Below, one piece after another: positions 1-5,877 of a stretch of DNA of 5,877 nt. Source of the DNA: an uncultured Rhodospirillales bacterium (GTDB taxonomy: Bacteria; Pseudomonadota; Alphaproteobacteria; Acetobacterales; Acetobacteraceae). The stretch spans positions 1-5,877 of the forward strand of contig CAIYPH010000658.1 in assembly GCA_903928045.1 (NCBI GenBank), in the 5' to 3' direction. The number at the start of each line of letters is the position of its first letter. Within the stretch, counting starts at the first letter, position 1. The position numbers and the translations under genes are program-made. The notes below the pieces were generated by a model that had not been told where the DNA came from, did no database searches, and was given only the letters and a program-made list of their open reading frames with translations.

Positions 1-2
1 AG

Positions 3-32
3 GCGGCGCTGGCGCGCGCCCATAGCCCATAG
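3..32 (+). other. Possible 3' end of an upstream gene
   Basis: One forward frame (codons from base 3) reads AALARAHSP and then a TAG at 30-32. A second frame (codons from base 2) reads GGAGARP and then a TAG at 23-25. Either could be the tail of a gene that starts before the window. In several alphaproteobacteria a Deg/HtrA-type protease gene precedes rarA, but these few residues cannot identify a family. The third frame stays open, so even the reading frame is undecided. This entry marks where an upstream gene would have to end if it is on this strand. Confidence 0.2.
19..32 (+). repeat. 7-bp tandem duplication CCCATAG x2
   Basis: CCCATAG occurs twice back to back (19-25 and 26-32). Because 7 is not a multiple of 3, the two copies place a TAG stop in two different forward frames (23-25 and 30-32). 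It lies just upstream of rarA, in the region where a normal rarA start codon would be expected. It may be a chance short repeat, a slippage event, or a small sequence error. Confidence 0.5.
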
Positions 33-46
33 GCCGCAAGGCCATC

Positions 47-1342
47 CTGCGCTATCACCTCCCCCTGGTCCACTCCGCCCCCCCGCTCGCCGACCGGCTG
101 CGTCCTGCCAGTCTCGCGGACGTCGTCGGCCAGGACCATCTGGTCGGCCCCGTCGGCACCCTCACCCGCATGCTCGATCGCGGCTCCCTCGCCTCCCTCA
201 TCCTGTGGGGCCCGCCCGGCGTCGGCAAAACCACCATCGCCCGCCTTCTCGCCGCCCAGGCCGGCCTCGAATTCACCCAGCTCTCCGCCGTGTTCTCTGG
301 CGTCGCCGACCTCAAGAAGACCTTCGACATGGCCCGGCACCGCCGCGCCATGGGCCAGCGCACCATGCTGTTCGTCGATGAGATCCACCGCTTCAACCGC
401 GCCCAGCAGGATGGCTTCCTGCCCGTCGTCGAGGACGGCACCGTCACCCTGGTCGGCGCCACCACCGAGAACCCCTCCTTCGCGCTCAACGGCGCGCTCC
501 TCTCGCGCTGCCAGGTCCTCGTCCTCCGCCGCCTCGATGATCCCGCCCTCGAACGCCTGCTCGCCCGCGCCGAGGACGAGGCCGAGCGCCCTTTGCCGCT
601 CGACGAAGAGGCCCGCGCCGCGCTCCGCGCCATGGCCGATGGCGACGGGCGCTATGTGCTCAACATGGTCGAACAGCTCCTCGCCCTCCCACCCGACACG
701 CCCAGGCTCGACGGCGCCGGCCTTTCCGAACTGCTGGCCAAACGCGCCGCCCTCTACGACAAGGACCGCGAGGAACACTACAACCTCATCTCCGCGCTGC
801 ATAAATCCCTACGCGGCTCCGACGCCGACGCCGCCCTCTACTGGCTCGCCCGCATGCTCACCGGCGGCGAGGACCCCCGCTACATCGCCCGCCGCTTGGT
901 CCGCTTCGCCAGCGAGGATATCGGCCTGGCCGACCCCAACGCCCTCGTCCAGGCGATGACGGCCTGGGAAACCTATGAACGCCTCGGCAGCCCCGAGGGC
1001 GAACTCGCCATCGCCCAGGCCGTCGTCTATCTCGGCACCGCCCCCAAATCGAACGCCCTCTACGTCGCGCTCGGCGAAGCCAATCGCGCCGCCCGCGCCA
1101 CAGGAAGCCTCACCCCCCCCATGCACATCCTCAACGCCCCCACCCGCCTCATGAAGGACCTCGGCTACGGCTCCGGCTACGCCTATGACCACGAGGCGGA
1201 AGACGGCTTCTCCGGCCAGAACTACTTCCCCGACACCATGAAGCGCTCCCAGTTCTACCGCCCGCAGGAACGCGGCTTCGAGCGCGAGATCACCAAGCGC
1301 CTCGCCTATTGGGACAAACTGCGCCGGGAGCGTGGGGCATGA
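47..1342 (+). CDS. rarA: Replication-associated recombination protein A (RarA/MgsA), AAA+ ATPase; start uncertain
   Basis: RarA is a cytoplasmic clamp-loader-like AAA+ ATPase (WRNIP1/Mgs1 family) that acts at stalled replication forks and single-strand/duplex junctions. Visible blocks in order are the family N-terminal motif PLADRLRP (83-106) and VGQDHL (125-142), Walker A GPPGVGKT (209-232), Walker B LFVDE (368-382), GATTENPSF sensor 1 (455-481), SRC with the probable arginine finger (503-511), and sensor 2 GDGRYVLN (641-664). The conserved tetramerisation region follows, with HYNLISALHKSLRGSD, PKSNALY and YRPQERGFE. The first ATG is at 170, but starting there would remove PLADRLRP. The in-frame region is open back to the TAG at 23-25 and holds no ATG, GTG or TTG. 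CTG 47 has a weak AAGG five bases upstream and gives about 431 aa, close to the 447 aa of E. coli RarA; CTG 65 is the alternative. The function is secure; the start is not. The stop overlaps the next gene by ATGA. Confidence 0.93.
   Translation: MRYHLPLVHSAPPLADRLRPASLADVVGQDHLVGPVGTLTRMLDRGSLASLILWGPPGVGKTTIARLLAAQAGLEFTQLSAVFSGVADLKKTFDMARHRRAMGQRTMLFVDEIHRFNRAQQDGFLPVVEDGTVTLVGATTENPSFALNGALLSRCQVLVLRRLDDPALERLLARAEDEAERPLPLDEEARAALRAMADGDGRYVLNMVEQLLALPPDTPRLDGAGLSELLAKRAALYDKDREEHYNLISALHKSLRGSDADAALYWLARMLTGGEDPRYIARRLVRFASEDIGLADPNALVQAMTAWETYERLGSPEGELAIAQAVVYLGTAPKSNALYVALGEANRAARATGSLTPPMHILNAPTRLMKDLGYGSGYAYDHEAEDGFSGQNYFPDTMKRSQFYRPQERGFEREITKRLAYWDKLRRERGA
1326..1330 (+). promoter_or_regulatory. 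Ribosome binding site for the pseudouridine synthase gene
   Basis: GGGAG lies eight bases ahead of ATG 1339, inside the last codons of rarA. It favours ATG 1339 over the in-frame TTG at 1309, which would force a 34-base overlap with rarA and add ten residues (MGQTAPGAWG) that do not resemble the family N terminus. Confidence 0.5.
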
Positions 1343-2340
1343 GCATCCCCGCCGGCGTCACCACCCGCGCGGTCACCGACGACGAAGCCGACATCAGGCT
1401 CGACCGCTGGTTCCGCCGCCATTTCCCCGGCCTCACCCAGGGCGCGCTGCAGAAACTCTGCCGCACCGGCCAGATCCGCGTGGACGGCAAGCGCGCCGGC
1501 ACCGATACCCGCCTCGCCCCGGGCCAGACGCTGCGCATCCCCCCGCTCAACCTCAACCCCCCCGCCACCGCCAAGCCGATGCCGCTGATCGACGCCCGCA
1601 CGGTGAGCGAGGCGGAGGACATGGTGCTCTACCGCGACGACCAGGTGATCGTCATCAACAAGCCGCCCGGCCTGCCCACCCAGGGCGGCCCGGGGATCAC
1701 CCGCCACCTCGATGGCATGCTCGACGCCTTCCGCTTCGGCTCGGACCACCGCCCCCGCCTGGTCCACCGCCTCGATCGGGACACGTCAGGCGTCCTCCTC
1801 CTCGCCCGCACCCCCGGCGTCGCCGCCAAGCTCGCCGCCTCCTTCCGCACCCGCGCCGTCGGCAAAACCTATTGGGCCGTCGTCTGCGGCCGCCCGGTGC
1901 CCCCCGCCGGCCGCATCGAGTGCGACCTCGTCCGCGTCGACGGGTTCCGCGGCGAGCGTGTCGCCGTCGCCGGCCCCTACGACAAGGACACCGCCCACGC
2001 CATCACCGACTACACCACACTCGACCACGCCGGCCGCAAACTCGCCTGGCTCGAGCTCTCGCCCCTCACCGGCCGCACCCATCAACTTCGCGTCAGCTGT
2101 GCCGCGGTCGGCGCGCCGATCCTCGGTGATGCCCCCTATGGCACCGAGAAGGACGGGGTGAATTCCGCGCTCATCGAGGGTTTCCCCGCGACGCTCCATT
2201 TGCACGCCCGCCGATTATCCCTCCCACATCCCGCCGGCGGCCGCCTCACGGTCGAGGCCAGACTGCCCGCCCACATGGCCGAATCCTTCCAGGCGCTCGG
2301 TTTCACGGTGCCATCGACGGCCGCACCGCTGCGAGGGTGA
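1339..2340 (+). CDS. rluC: RluA-family 23S rRNA pseudouridine synthase, RluC-like
   Basis: The enzyme isomerises specific uridines in 23S rRNA to pseudouridine in the cytoplasm. From ATG 1339 it is 333 aa (E. coli RluC is 319). Residues about 18-78 form an S4 RNA-binding domain (IRLDRWFRRHFPGLTQG, then QIRVDGKRA). The catalytic domain carries VINKPPGLPTQGG (N107, K108), the signature HRLDRDTSG with predicted catalytic Asp at residue 146 (codon 1774-1776), and TGRTHQLR (244-251) followed by the PILGDAPYG block. The S4 domain plus the usual alphaproteobacterial naming of this rarA-linked gene favour RluC (U955/2504/2580), but the sequence alone does not exclude RluD-like or other RluA-family specificity. 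The start overlaps the rarA stop by ATGA, which suggests translational coupling. No missing key residues are seen. Confidence 0.92.
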   Translation: MSIPAGVTTRAVTDDEADIRLDRWFRRHFPGLTQGALQKLCRTGQIRVDGKRAGTDTRLAPGQTLRIPPLNLNPPATAKPMPLIDARTVSEAEDMVLYRDDQVIVINKPPGLPTQGGPGITRHLDGMLDAFRFGSDHRPRLVHRLDRDTSGVLLLARTPGVAAKLAASFRTRAVGKTYWAVVCGRPVPPAGRIECDLVRVDGFRGERVAVAGPYDKDTAHAITDYTTLDHAGRKLAWLELSPLTGRTHQLRVSCAAVGAPILGDAPYGTEKDGVNSALIEGFPATLHLHARRLSLPHPAGGRLTVEARLPAHMAESFQALGFTVPSTAAPLRG

Positions 2341-2365
2341 CGAATGTTTCACGCTCCCTTAGAAT
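2337..2365 (+). promoter_or_regulatory. Putative sigma70-type promoter for asmA
   Basis: GTGACG (2337-2342, four of six matches to TTGACA) and TAGAAT (2360-2365, five of six matches to TATAAT) are separated by 17 bases. The pair sits in the only locally AT-richer stretch of an otherwise very GC-rich window. The -35 overlaps the stop codon of the pseudouridine synthase gene. Transcription would begin near 2372, leaving about 19 bases before ATG 2391. This is prediction from consensus only. Confidence 0.4.
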
Positions 2366-2390
2366 GATGGTTCGTATGCATGGGCCCTGA

Positions 2391-4808
2391 ATGTCCTCAC
2401 GCCGCCGTCGCCGCCGCAAGGTAAGTCGTAAACTGCTGTACTGGATCGGGGGCGGCGCCGCGGCGGCGGTGCTGCTCCCCATCCTGATCGCACTCGCCCT
2501 GATCGCGGCGATCGATCCCAACAGCTTCAAGGAGCAGCTCGAAGTCTCGCTGCGCAAGGTGCTCGGCCGCGACCTCCATATCCGCGGCCAGCTCTCGGTC
2601 TCCGCCTCGCTCTCGCCGCGGCTGGAAGCCGATGACGTCACCCTCATCAACATGCCCACCGGCTCCCGCGCCGACATGGTGCGCATCGAGCACATGCAGA
2701 TCGACATCGCCACCCGCGCTTTGCTGACCGGGCGCCTGGTGATCTCGCGCATATCGCTGAGCAAGCCCGATATCCTCATCGAGACCGACCGCAACGGCAA
2801 CGGGAACTGGTCCTACAAGCCGGCCGCCTCCGCGGAAGAGGACGAGGGGGCGAATCTCGCGCTGGTCACCGTCTATCTCCGCGATGGCCGCGTCACCTGG
2901 CGCAACGGCCAGACCGGCGAGACCGCGGTGGTGGAACTGCGCCGCCTGCAGATGAGCTCCGCCAGCCCCGACGCGCCGGTCCTGGTCAGCGCCGAGGCCG
3001 CCTATGGCCGTCAACGGATCAACGTCGCCGCCCAAACCGGCCCATGGTCCCGCCTGCTCGACCCCGTCGCCCGAACCCCCTGGGGCGTGTTCGCCAATTT
3101 CGACTCGGGTGGTGCCAAGCTCACGGTAAGCGGCGCGCTGACCCGCCCGCAGCAGCTCGGCGGCTATTCGCTGCGCATCGACGCCACCGCGCCGGATCTT
3201 GGGCAGCTCGGCTGGCTGTTCCCCTGGCCCGTGCTGCCGCTCCATAATTTCTCGATGACAGGCCGGGTGCTCGATACCGGCGGCGACATGCCGGACATCA
3301 CCGGGGTGGTGGTCAAGGCCGGCTTCACCAATCTCGACAAGCTCGCCCCCGGCCTCTCGCTCGATACCCTCGCGGTCGAACTTCCGCGCCTCAGCGAACC
3401 GCTGACCATCGCGGTCGAAGGCGTCTTCGCCTCCGCCCCCCTGCGCATCGCCGGCACGTTCGGCGCGCCCAATCTGCTGCTGCCCAACGCCCCCCCCGGT
3501 GCCTACAACCTGGACCTGCGCATGGAGGCCGCCGGAGCCACCTTCGCCGCGCGGGGTACGATCGGCGAACCGGCGGCCGGCACCGGAATGGATATCGGCA
3601 TCGGCGCCCGGGTGCCCGATCTCGGCCTGCTCGCCCCGCTGTTCGGCGTCCGCCTGCCGGTGATCCGCAACCTCGCCTTCGCCGGCCAGCTCGTCGAGGG
3701 GGCTGGCGGGTTTCGTGACGAGATGCTGCTGAACAACATCGTCCTTTCCATGCCGCAGCTCGACCTCGCGGGGAGCATGGGCTTTGCGCTGGGGGGGCGC
3801 CCGCGCCTGCGCCTCGCGGCCACCGGCCGGCTGACCGACATCGACGCGATGATGGCGGCCTGGGAGGCCAGCAAGCCGCAGGAGCAGGATGGCGCCCGCC
3901 GCATCGGCGCCGGCAGCCGCACGCTCGACGTCATCATGCCGCCACCTATGCCCTCGCGCGGCCTCACCGCCATCCCCGACGCGCGGCTGCCGTTCGAAGC
4001 CTTGCGCGGCATGGATCTCGACCTTCGGCTCGGCATCGAGCAGATCCGCGCCGGCGGAGTGGCCTATCGCGACGTCCAGCTCTCATCGGTACTCACCGCC
4101 GGAAGGCTGGTCGTCAATCCCCTCACCGCCGAACTGCCCGGCGGACGCGCCGAACTGCGCATGTCGGTCGCCGCCGATGTCACGCCGCCGCGCGTCAGCC
4201 TGGCATTGAAGACTGCAAGCGTGGATCTCAAGCCGCTGCTGACGTCATGGGGGATTCCCACCGTGCTGGTCGGCAGGCTCGATACCGATGCCGATCTGCA
4301 ATCCACCGGCCTTACCGGGCATGATCTCGCCGCGGCGGCCAACGGGCGCGTCCGCCTTTCCCTGGCCGAAGGGCGGCTCGACACGAGCAAGGTGAGCGGG
4401 GTCCTGTCCACCGTCTTCAACGCCATCCGCGCGGGGACCGACCGGCTGGAGACCGGCGAGTCCGCGCTTCGCTGCGCCGTTCTTGGCCTCGATCTTGCGG
4501 ACGGGGTCGCGCGGGTCAGCGAGGCGGGGCTCGATGTTCCGCGCCTGGTCGGCGTGGCGAGCGGGACCGTCAATCTGCGTGACGAGACGATGGCGCTCCA
4601 GCTCCGCCCCAATCTGCGAAATGGCGCGGCTTTGTCCCCCGTTCCGCTGCGGCTCGACAATACCTGGCGCGAGCCCAGACTGGCGCCGGACAGCGCGGCC
4701 GCGCCGCGTGGCCCGTCCGAGGGCTGCGGGGTGACCGGCTCGGCCGCCCCCGCAACCACCGCGCGGGTTCCCCTGTCCGTCGCCCCTCCCGCCACACGTT
4801 TGCCGTAG
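2391..4808 (+). CDS. AsmA-family inner-membrane-anchored protein
   Basis: AsmA-family proteins are large, single-span inner-membrane proteins with a long periplasmic beta-rich (chorein-like) body. They are linked to outer-membrane assembly and to phospholipid transport between the membranes. Here residues 4-14 are very basic (six consecutive Arg) and are followed by one hydrophobic segment at about 15-41, a typical uncleaved N-in signal anchor. The AsmA hallmark DPNSFK (42-47) comes next, then LGRDLHIRGQLSV, the SLSPRLEADDVTL block and the GNGNWSYK motif. Near the C terminus the AsmA-type region with LDTSKVSGVLSTVFNAIR (from about 663) and a PVPLRLDNTWREPRLAPD-like closing block is present. 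At 805 aa it is longer than E. coli AsmA (617). The last roughly 40 residues are an Ala/Pro/Ser-rich, probably disordered tail. ATG 2391 is fixed by a TGA directly in front (2388-2390); a weak GGG at 2382-2384 may be the RBS. The exact lipid or partner cannot be read from sequence. Confidence 0.88.
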   Translation: MSSRRRRRRKVSRKLLYWIGGGAAAAVLLPILIALALIAAIDPNSFKEQLEVSLRKVLGRDLHIRGQLSVSASLSPRLEADDVTLINMPTGSRADMVRIEHMQIDIATRALLTGRLVISRISLSKPDILIETDRNGNGNWSYKPAASAEEDEGANLALVTVYLRDGRVTWRNGQTGETAVVELRRLQMSSASPDAPVLVSAEAAYGRQRINVAAQTGPWSRLLDPVARTPWGVFANFDSGGAKLTVSGALTRPQQLGGYSLRIDATAPDLGQLGWLFPWPVLPLHNFSMTGRVLDTGGDMPDITGVVVKAGFTNLDKLAPGLSLDTLAVELPRLSEPLTIAVEGVFASAPLRIAGTFGAPNLLLPNAPPGAYNLDLRMEAAGATFAARGTIGEPAAGTGMDIGIGARVPDLGLLAPLFGVRLPVIRNLAFAGQLVEGAGGFRDEMLLNNIVLSMPQLDLAGSMGFALGGRPRLRLAATGRLTDIDAMMAAWEASKPQEQDGARRIGAGSRTLDVIMPPPMPSRGLTAIPDARLPFEALRGMDLDLRLGIEQIRAGGVAYRDVQLSSVLTAGRLVVNPLTAELPGGRAELRMSVAADVTPPRVSLALKTASVDLKPLLTSWGIPTVLVGRLDTDADLQSTGLTGHDLAAAANGRVRLSLAEGRLDTSKVSGVLSTVFNAIRAGTDRLETGESALRCAVLGLDLADGVARVSEAGLDVPRLVGVASGTVNLRDETMALQLRPNLRNGAALSPVPLRLDNTWREPRLAPDSAAAPRGPSEGCGVTGSAAPATTARVPLSVAPPATRLP

Positions 4809-4814
4809 GACACC

Positions 4815-5522
4815 ATGAAACGCTTCTGGGAAAACGCCACCGCCGCCCCCGCGGGTGAGGTGTGGACCGTCCATCTCGACGGCAAGCCGCTGCGCCTGCC
4901 CACCGGCGGTCCGCTCGCGGTGCCAAATGCGGGTGTCGCGCTGGCCATCGCCGAGGAATGGCAGCAGGCCGGCGGCGCGAATGGCGGCGAGATGAGCTAT
5001 GCGGACGTCCCGCTCACCCGCCTCGCCGGCACCGCGCAGGACCGCATCGTGCCCGACCCCGAGCCGGTGGTGCTGGAAATCGCCCGCTACGGCGAGACCG
5101 ACCTGCTGTGCTACCGGTCCGACGGACCCACGGTGCTGGTCAACCGCCAGCAACTCCTATGGCAACCCTGGCTCGACTGGGCGGCCGAGCGCTACGGCGC
5201 GCGCCTCGCGGTCACCGAGGGGATCGTCCACGTACCGCAGAGCCACACGGCGCTCGCCAATCTCGCCGCCGCGGTGGCCGCCCAGGGCCCCTTCGCGCTC
5301 GCCGCCCTCGGCATCGCGGTGCCCGCGCTCGGCAGCCTGGTGCTCGGCCTCGCGGTCGCCGCAGGGGCGCTCGAGGCCAGCGCGGCGCATGAGCTGTCGA
5401 TCCTCGATGACCTGTTCCAGGAAGAGCTCTGGGGCAGCGATGACGAGGCGCTGAAGCGCAGGGCCGGGGTGCGGGCGGATATCGTGATGTGCGGCCGCTT
5501 CCTGGCGCTGCTGCGGGGATGA
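4815..5522 (+). CDS. ATP12-family F1-ATPase assembly chaperone
   Basis: Homologue of mitochondrial Atp12, which binds the F1 alpha subunit and allows the alpha3beta3 hexamer to form. In alphaproteobacteria the protein is cytoplasmic and its role is inferred from the eukaryotic one. The whole 235-aa protein matches the family: KRFWENATA at the N terminus, VHLDGKPLRLPT (19-30), AIAEEWQ (44-50), VPLTRLAGTAQDR (65-77), ETDLLCYR (94-101), RQ (111-112), WQPWLDWA (116-123), ALGSLVLGLAVAAG (171-184) and the C-terminal LDDLFQEELWGSDDEA (197-212). There is no signal peptide. It starts six bases after the asmA stop, with AGGA at 4807-4810 as RBS, so it is very likely co-transcribed with asmA. Its stop overlaps the next gene by ATGA. 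Confidence 0.93.
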   Translation: MKRFWENATAAPAGEVWTVHLDGKPLRLPTGGPLAVPNAGVALAIAEEWQQAGGANGGEMSYADVPLTRLAGTAQDRIVPDPEPVVLEIARYGETDLLCYRSDGPTVLVNRQQLLWQPWLDWAAERYGARLAVTEGIVHVPQSHTALANLAAAVAAQGPFALAALGIAVPALGSLVLGLAVAAGALEASAAHELSILDDLFQEELWGSDDEALKRRAGVRADIVMCGRFLALLRG

Positions 5523-5877
5523 GCGGGCCTGGCTGGACGCTGGTGTGGATGTGCGTGCTGGTGGCGGTCAACCAGATCGGCTTCGGCTCGGTGGTGCCGG
5601 CCCTGCCGCTCTATGCGCAGTCTTTCGGCGTGCCGGTCTCGGCGATCGGGCTTGCGGTTGGCGTCTATGGGCTGGCGCGGTTCGCGGGGTCGCCGCCGGC
5701 GGGGTTCCTGTCCGACCGGTTCGGCCGGCGCAAGGCGCTTGCACTTGGGGGCATCGTGACATCGGTCGGCAATATCTGGTGTGCGCTGGCGACCTCCTAC
5801 CCGGAATTCATCCTCGCCCGCTTCGTCGCCGGCGCCGGGGCGGGGCTGATCGTCACCACCGGGCAGATCGTGCTGGC
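5519..5877 (+). CDS. MFS transporter, N-terminal part (cut by window end)
   Basis: The frame starting at ATG 5519 stays open to the window end and gives 119 codons plus two bases. It reads as the first third of a major facilitator superfamily permease. TM1 is at about 7-31 (with NQIGFGSVVPALP), TM2 at about 42-62, and the loop 2-3 motif A is GFLSDRFGRRK (62-72) with the conserved Asp66. TM3 is at about 73-93 and TM4 begins near 96 with ARFVAGAGAGLI. The GFG..P.LP pattern in TM1 resembles the DHA1 (TetA-like drug:H+ antiporter) group, but the substrate cannot be told from this part. ATG 5519 overlaps the ATP12 stop (ATGA). The GGGG directly before it is too close to be a good RBS, so re-initiation after the ATP12 gene is likely. 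Codon choice is richer in G-ending codons than in rarA. Confidence 0.88.
   Translation, partial: MSGPGWTLVWMCVLVAVNQIGFGSVVPALPLYAQSFGVPVSAIGLAVGVYGLARFAGSPPAGFLSDRFGRRKALALGGIVTSVGNIWCALATSYPEFILARFVAGAGAGLIVTTGQIVL

Noticed and set aside
170..172. ATG 170 as the true rarA start
   Set aside because: It begins only 13 residues before Walker A and would discard the conserved PLADRLRP and VGQDHL blocks that are plainly encoded upstream in the same frame.
378..959. Forward shadow frames inside rarA (378-959), the pseudouridine synthase gene (1332-2129, 1712-2161) and the ATP12 gene (4862-5392, 4999-5454)
   Set aside because: The products are Pro/Arg/Ser-rich with no family features, while the overlapping frames encode complete conserved proteins.
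1309..1338. Upstream TTG start for the pseudouridine synthase
   Set aside because: It would overlap rarA by 34 bases and add ten residues foreign to the family; ATG 1339 has a GGGAG at good spacing and an ATGA overlap.
2364..2390. Tiny open frame (MMVRMHGP, stop TGA) ending directly before the asmA ATG, considered as a leader peptide
   Set aside because: Its first two ATGs fall at or upstream of the predicted transcription start, it has no ribosome binding site, and nothing suggests attenuation. A chance run of ATGs is more likely.
4245..5153. Long reverse-strand open frames (4245-5153, 4064-4948, 2397-3245 and several shorter ones)
   Set aside because: They lie antisense to well-recognised genes and encode low-complexity Gly/Ala/Arg/Ser-rich products with no recognisable domain. 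Such frames are expected by chance where stop codons are rare because GC is very high.
1..5877. Mobile element, defence system, CRISPR, tRNA/rRNA, riboswitch or intrinsic terminator
   Set aside because: No inverted terminal repeats, transposase or integrase motifs, regular direct repeats, tRNA-like cloverleaf, or GC hairpin followed by a T run was seen. All recognised genes are housekeeping or envelope families, so no undescribed system is claimed.

Overview
The window looks like a stretch of ordinary chromosome from a high-GC alphaproteobacterium. The GC content is very high, the genes are packed on one strand, and an ATP12-type F1-ATPase assembly chaperone gene is present; in bacteria that family is largely alphaproteobacterial. 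The rarA / RluA-family pseudouridine synthase / ATP12 neighbourhood is also familiar from that class. Rhodospirillales or Acetobacteraceae is my best guess, but it is inference from style and gene content, not from a database match.

All recognised genes lie on the + strand. (1) Bases 1-46 hold the end of something upstream, with stop codons in two frames inside a 7-bp tandem duplication. (2) rarA, an AAA+ replication-fork ATPase, is intact in its core, but no ATG, GTG or TTG lies ahead of its conserved N-terminal block, so its start is uncertain (CTG 47 is used here). (3) An RluA/RluC-type 23S rRNA pseudouridine synthase (1339-2340) overlaps rarA by ATGA. (4) A short AT-richer gap (2341-2390) has a plausible sigma70-type promoter. 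(5) A large inner-membrane-anchored AsmA-family protein follows (2391-4808). (6) An ATP12-family chaperone (4815-5522) starts six bases after asmA. (7) The first 119 codons of an MFS transporter (5519 to the window end) overlap the ATP12 gene by ATGA.

The spacing suggests two transcription units or sub-units: [upstream gene?]-rarA-rluC-like, and asmA-atp12-MFS, with the second possibly also reached by read-through from the first. The products do not form one pathway. They cover fork maintenance, ribosome modification, envelope lipid homeostasis, ATP synthase assembly and solute export, so the grouping is best read as housekeeping co-transcription.

I found no RNA genes, mobile elements, CRISPR arrays, attachment sites, origins or convincing intrinsic terminators, and no intergenic stretch longer than about 50 bases. 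I see no evidence of an undescribed system. The points most worth a second look are the missing rarA start codon, the internal promoter ahead of asmA, and the placement of asmA between the pseudouridine synthase and atp12.
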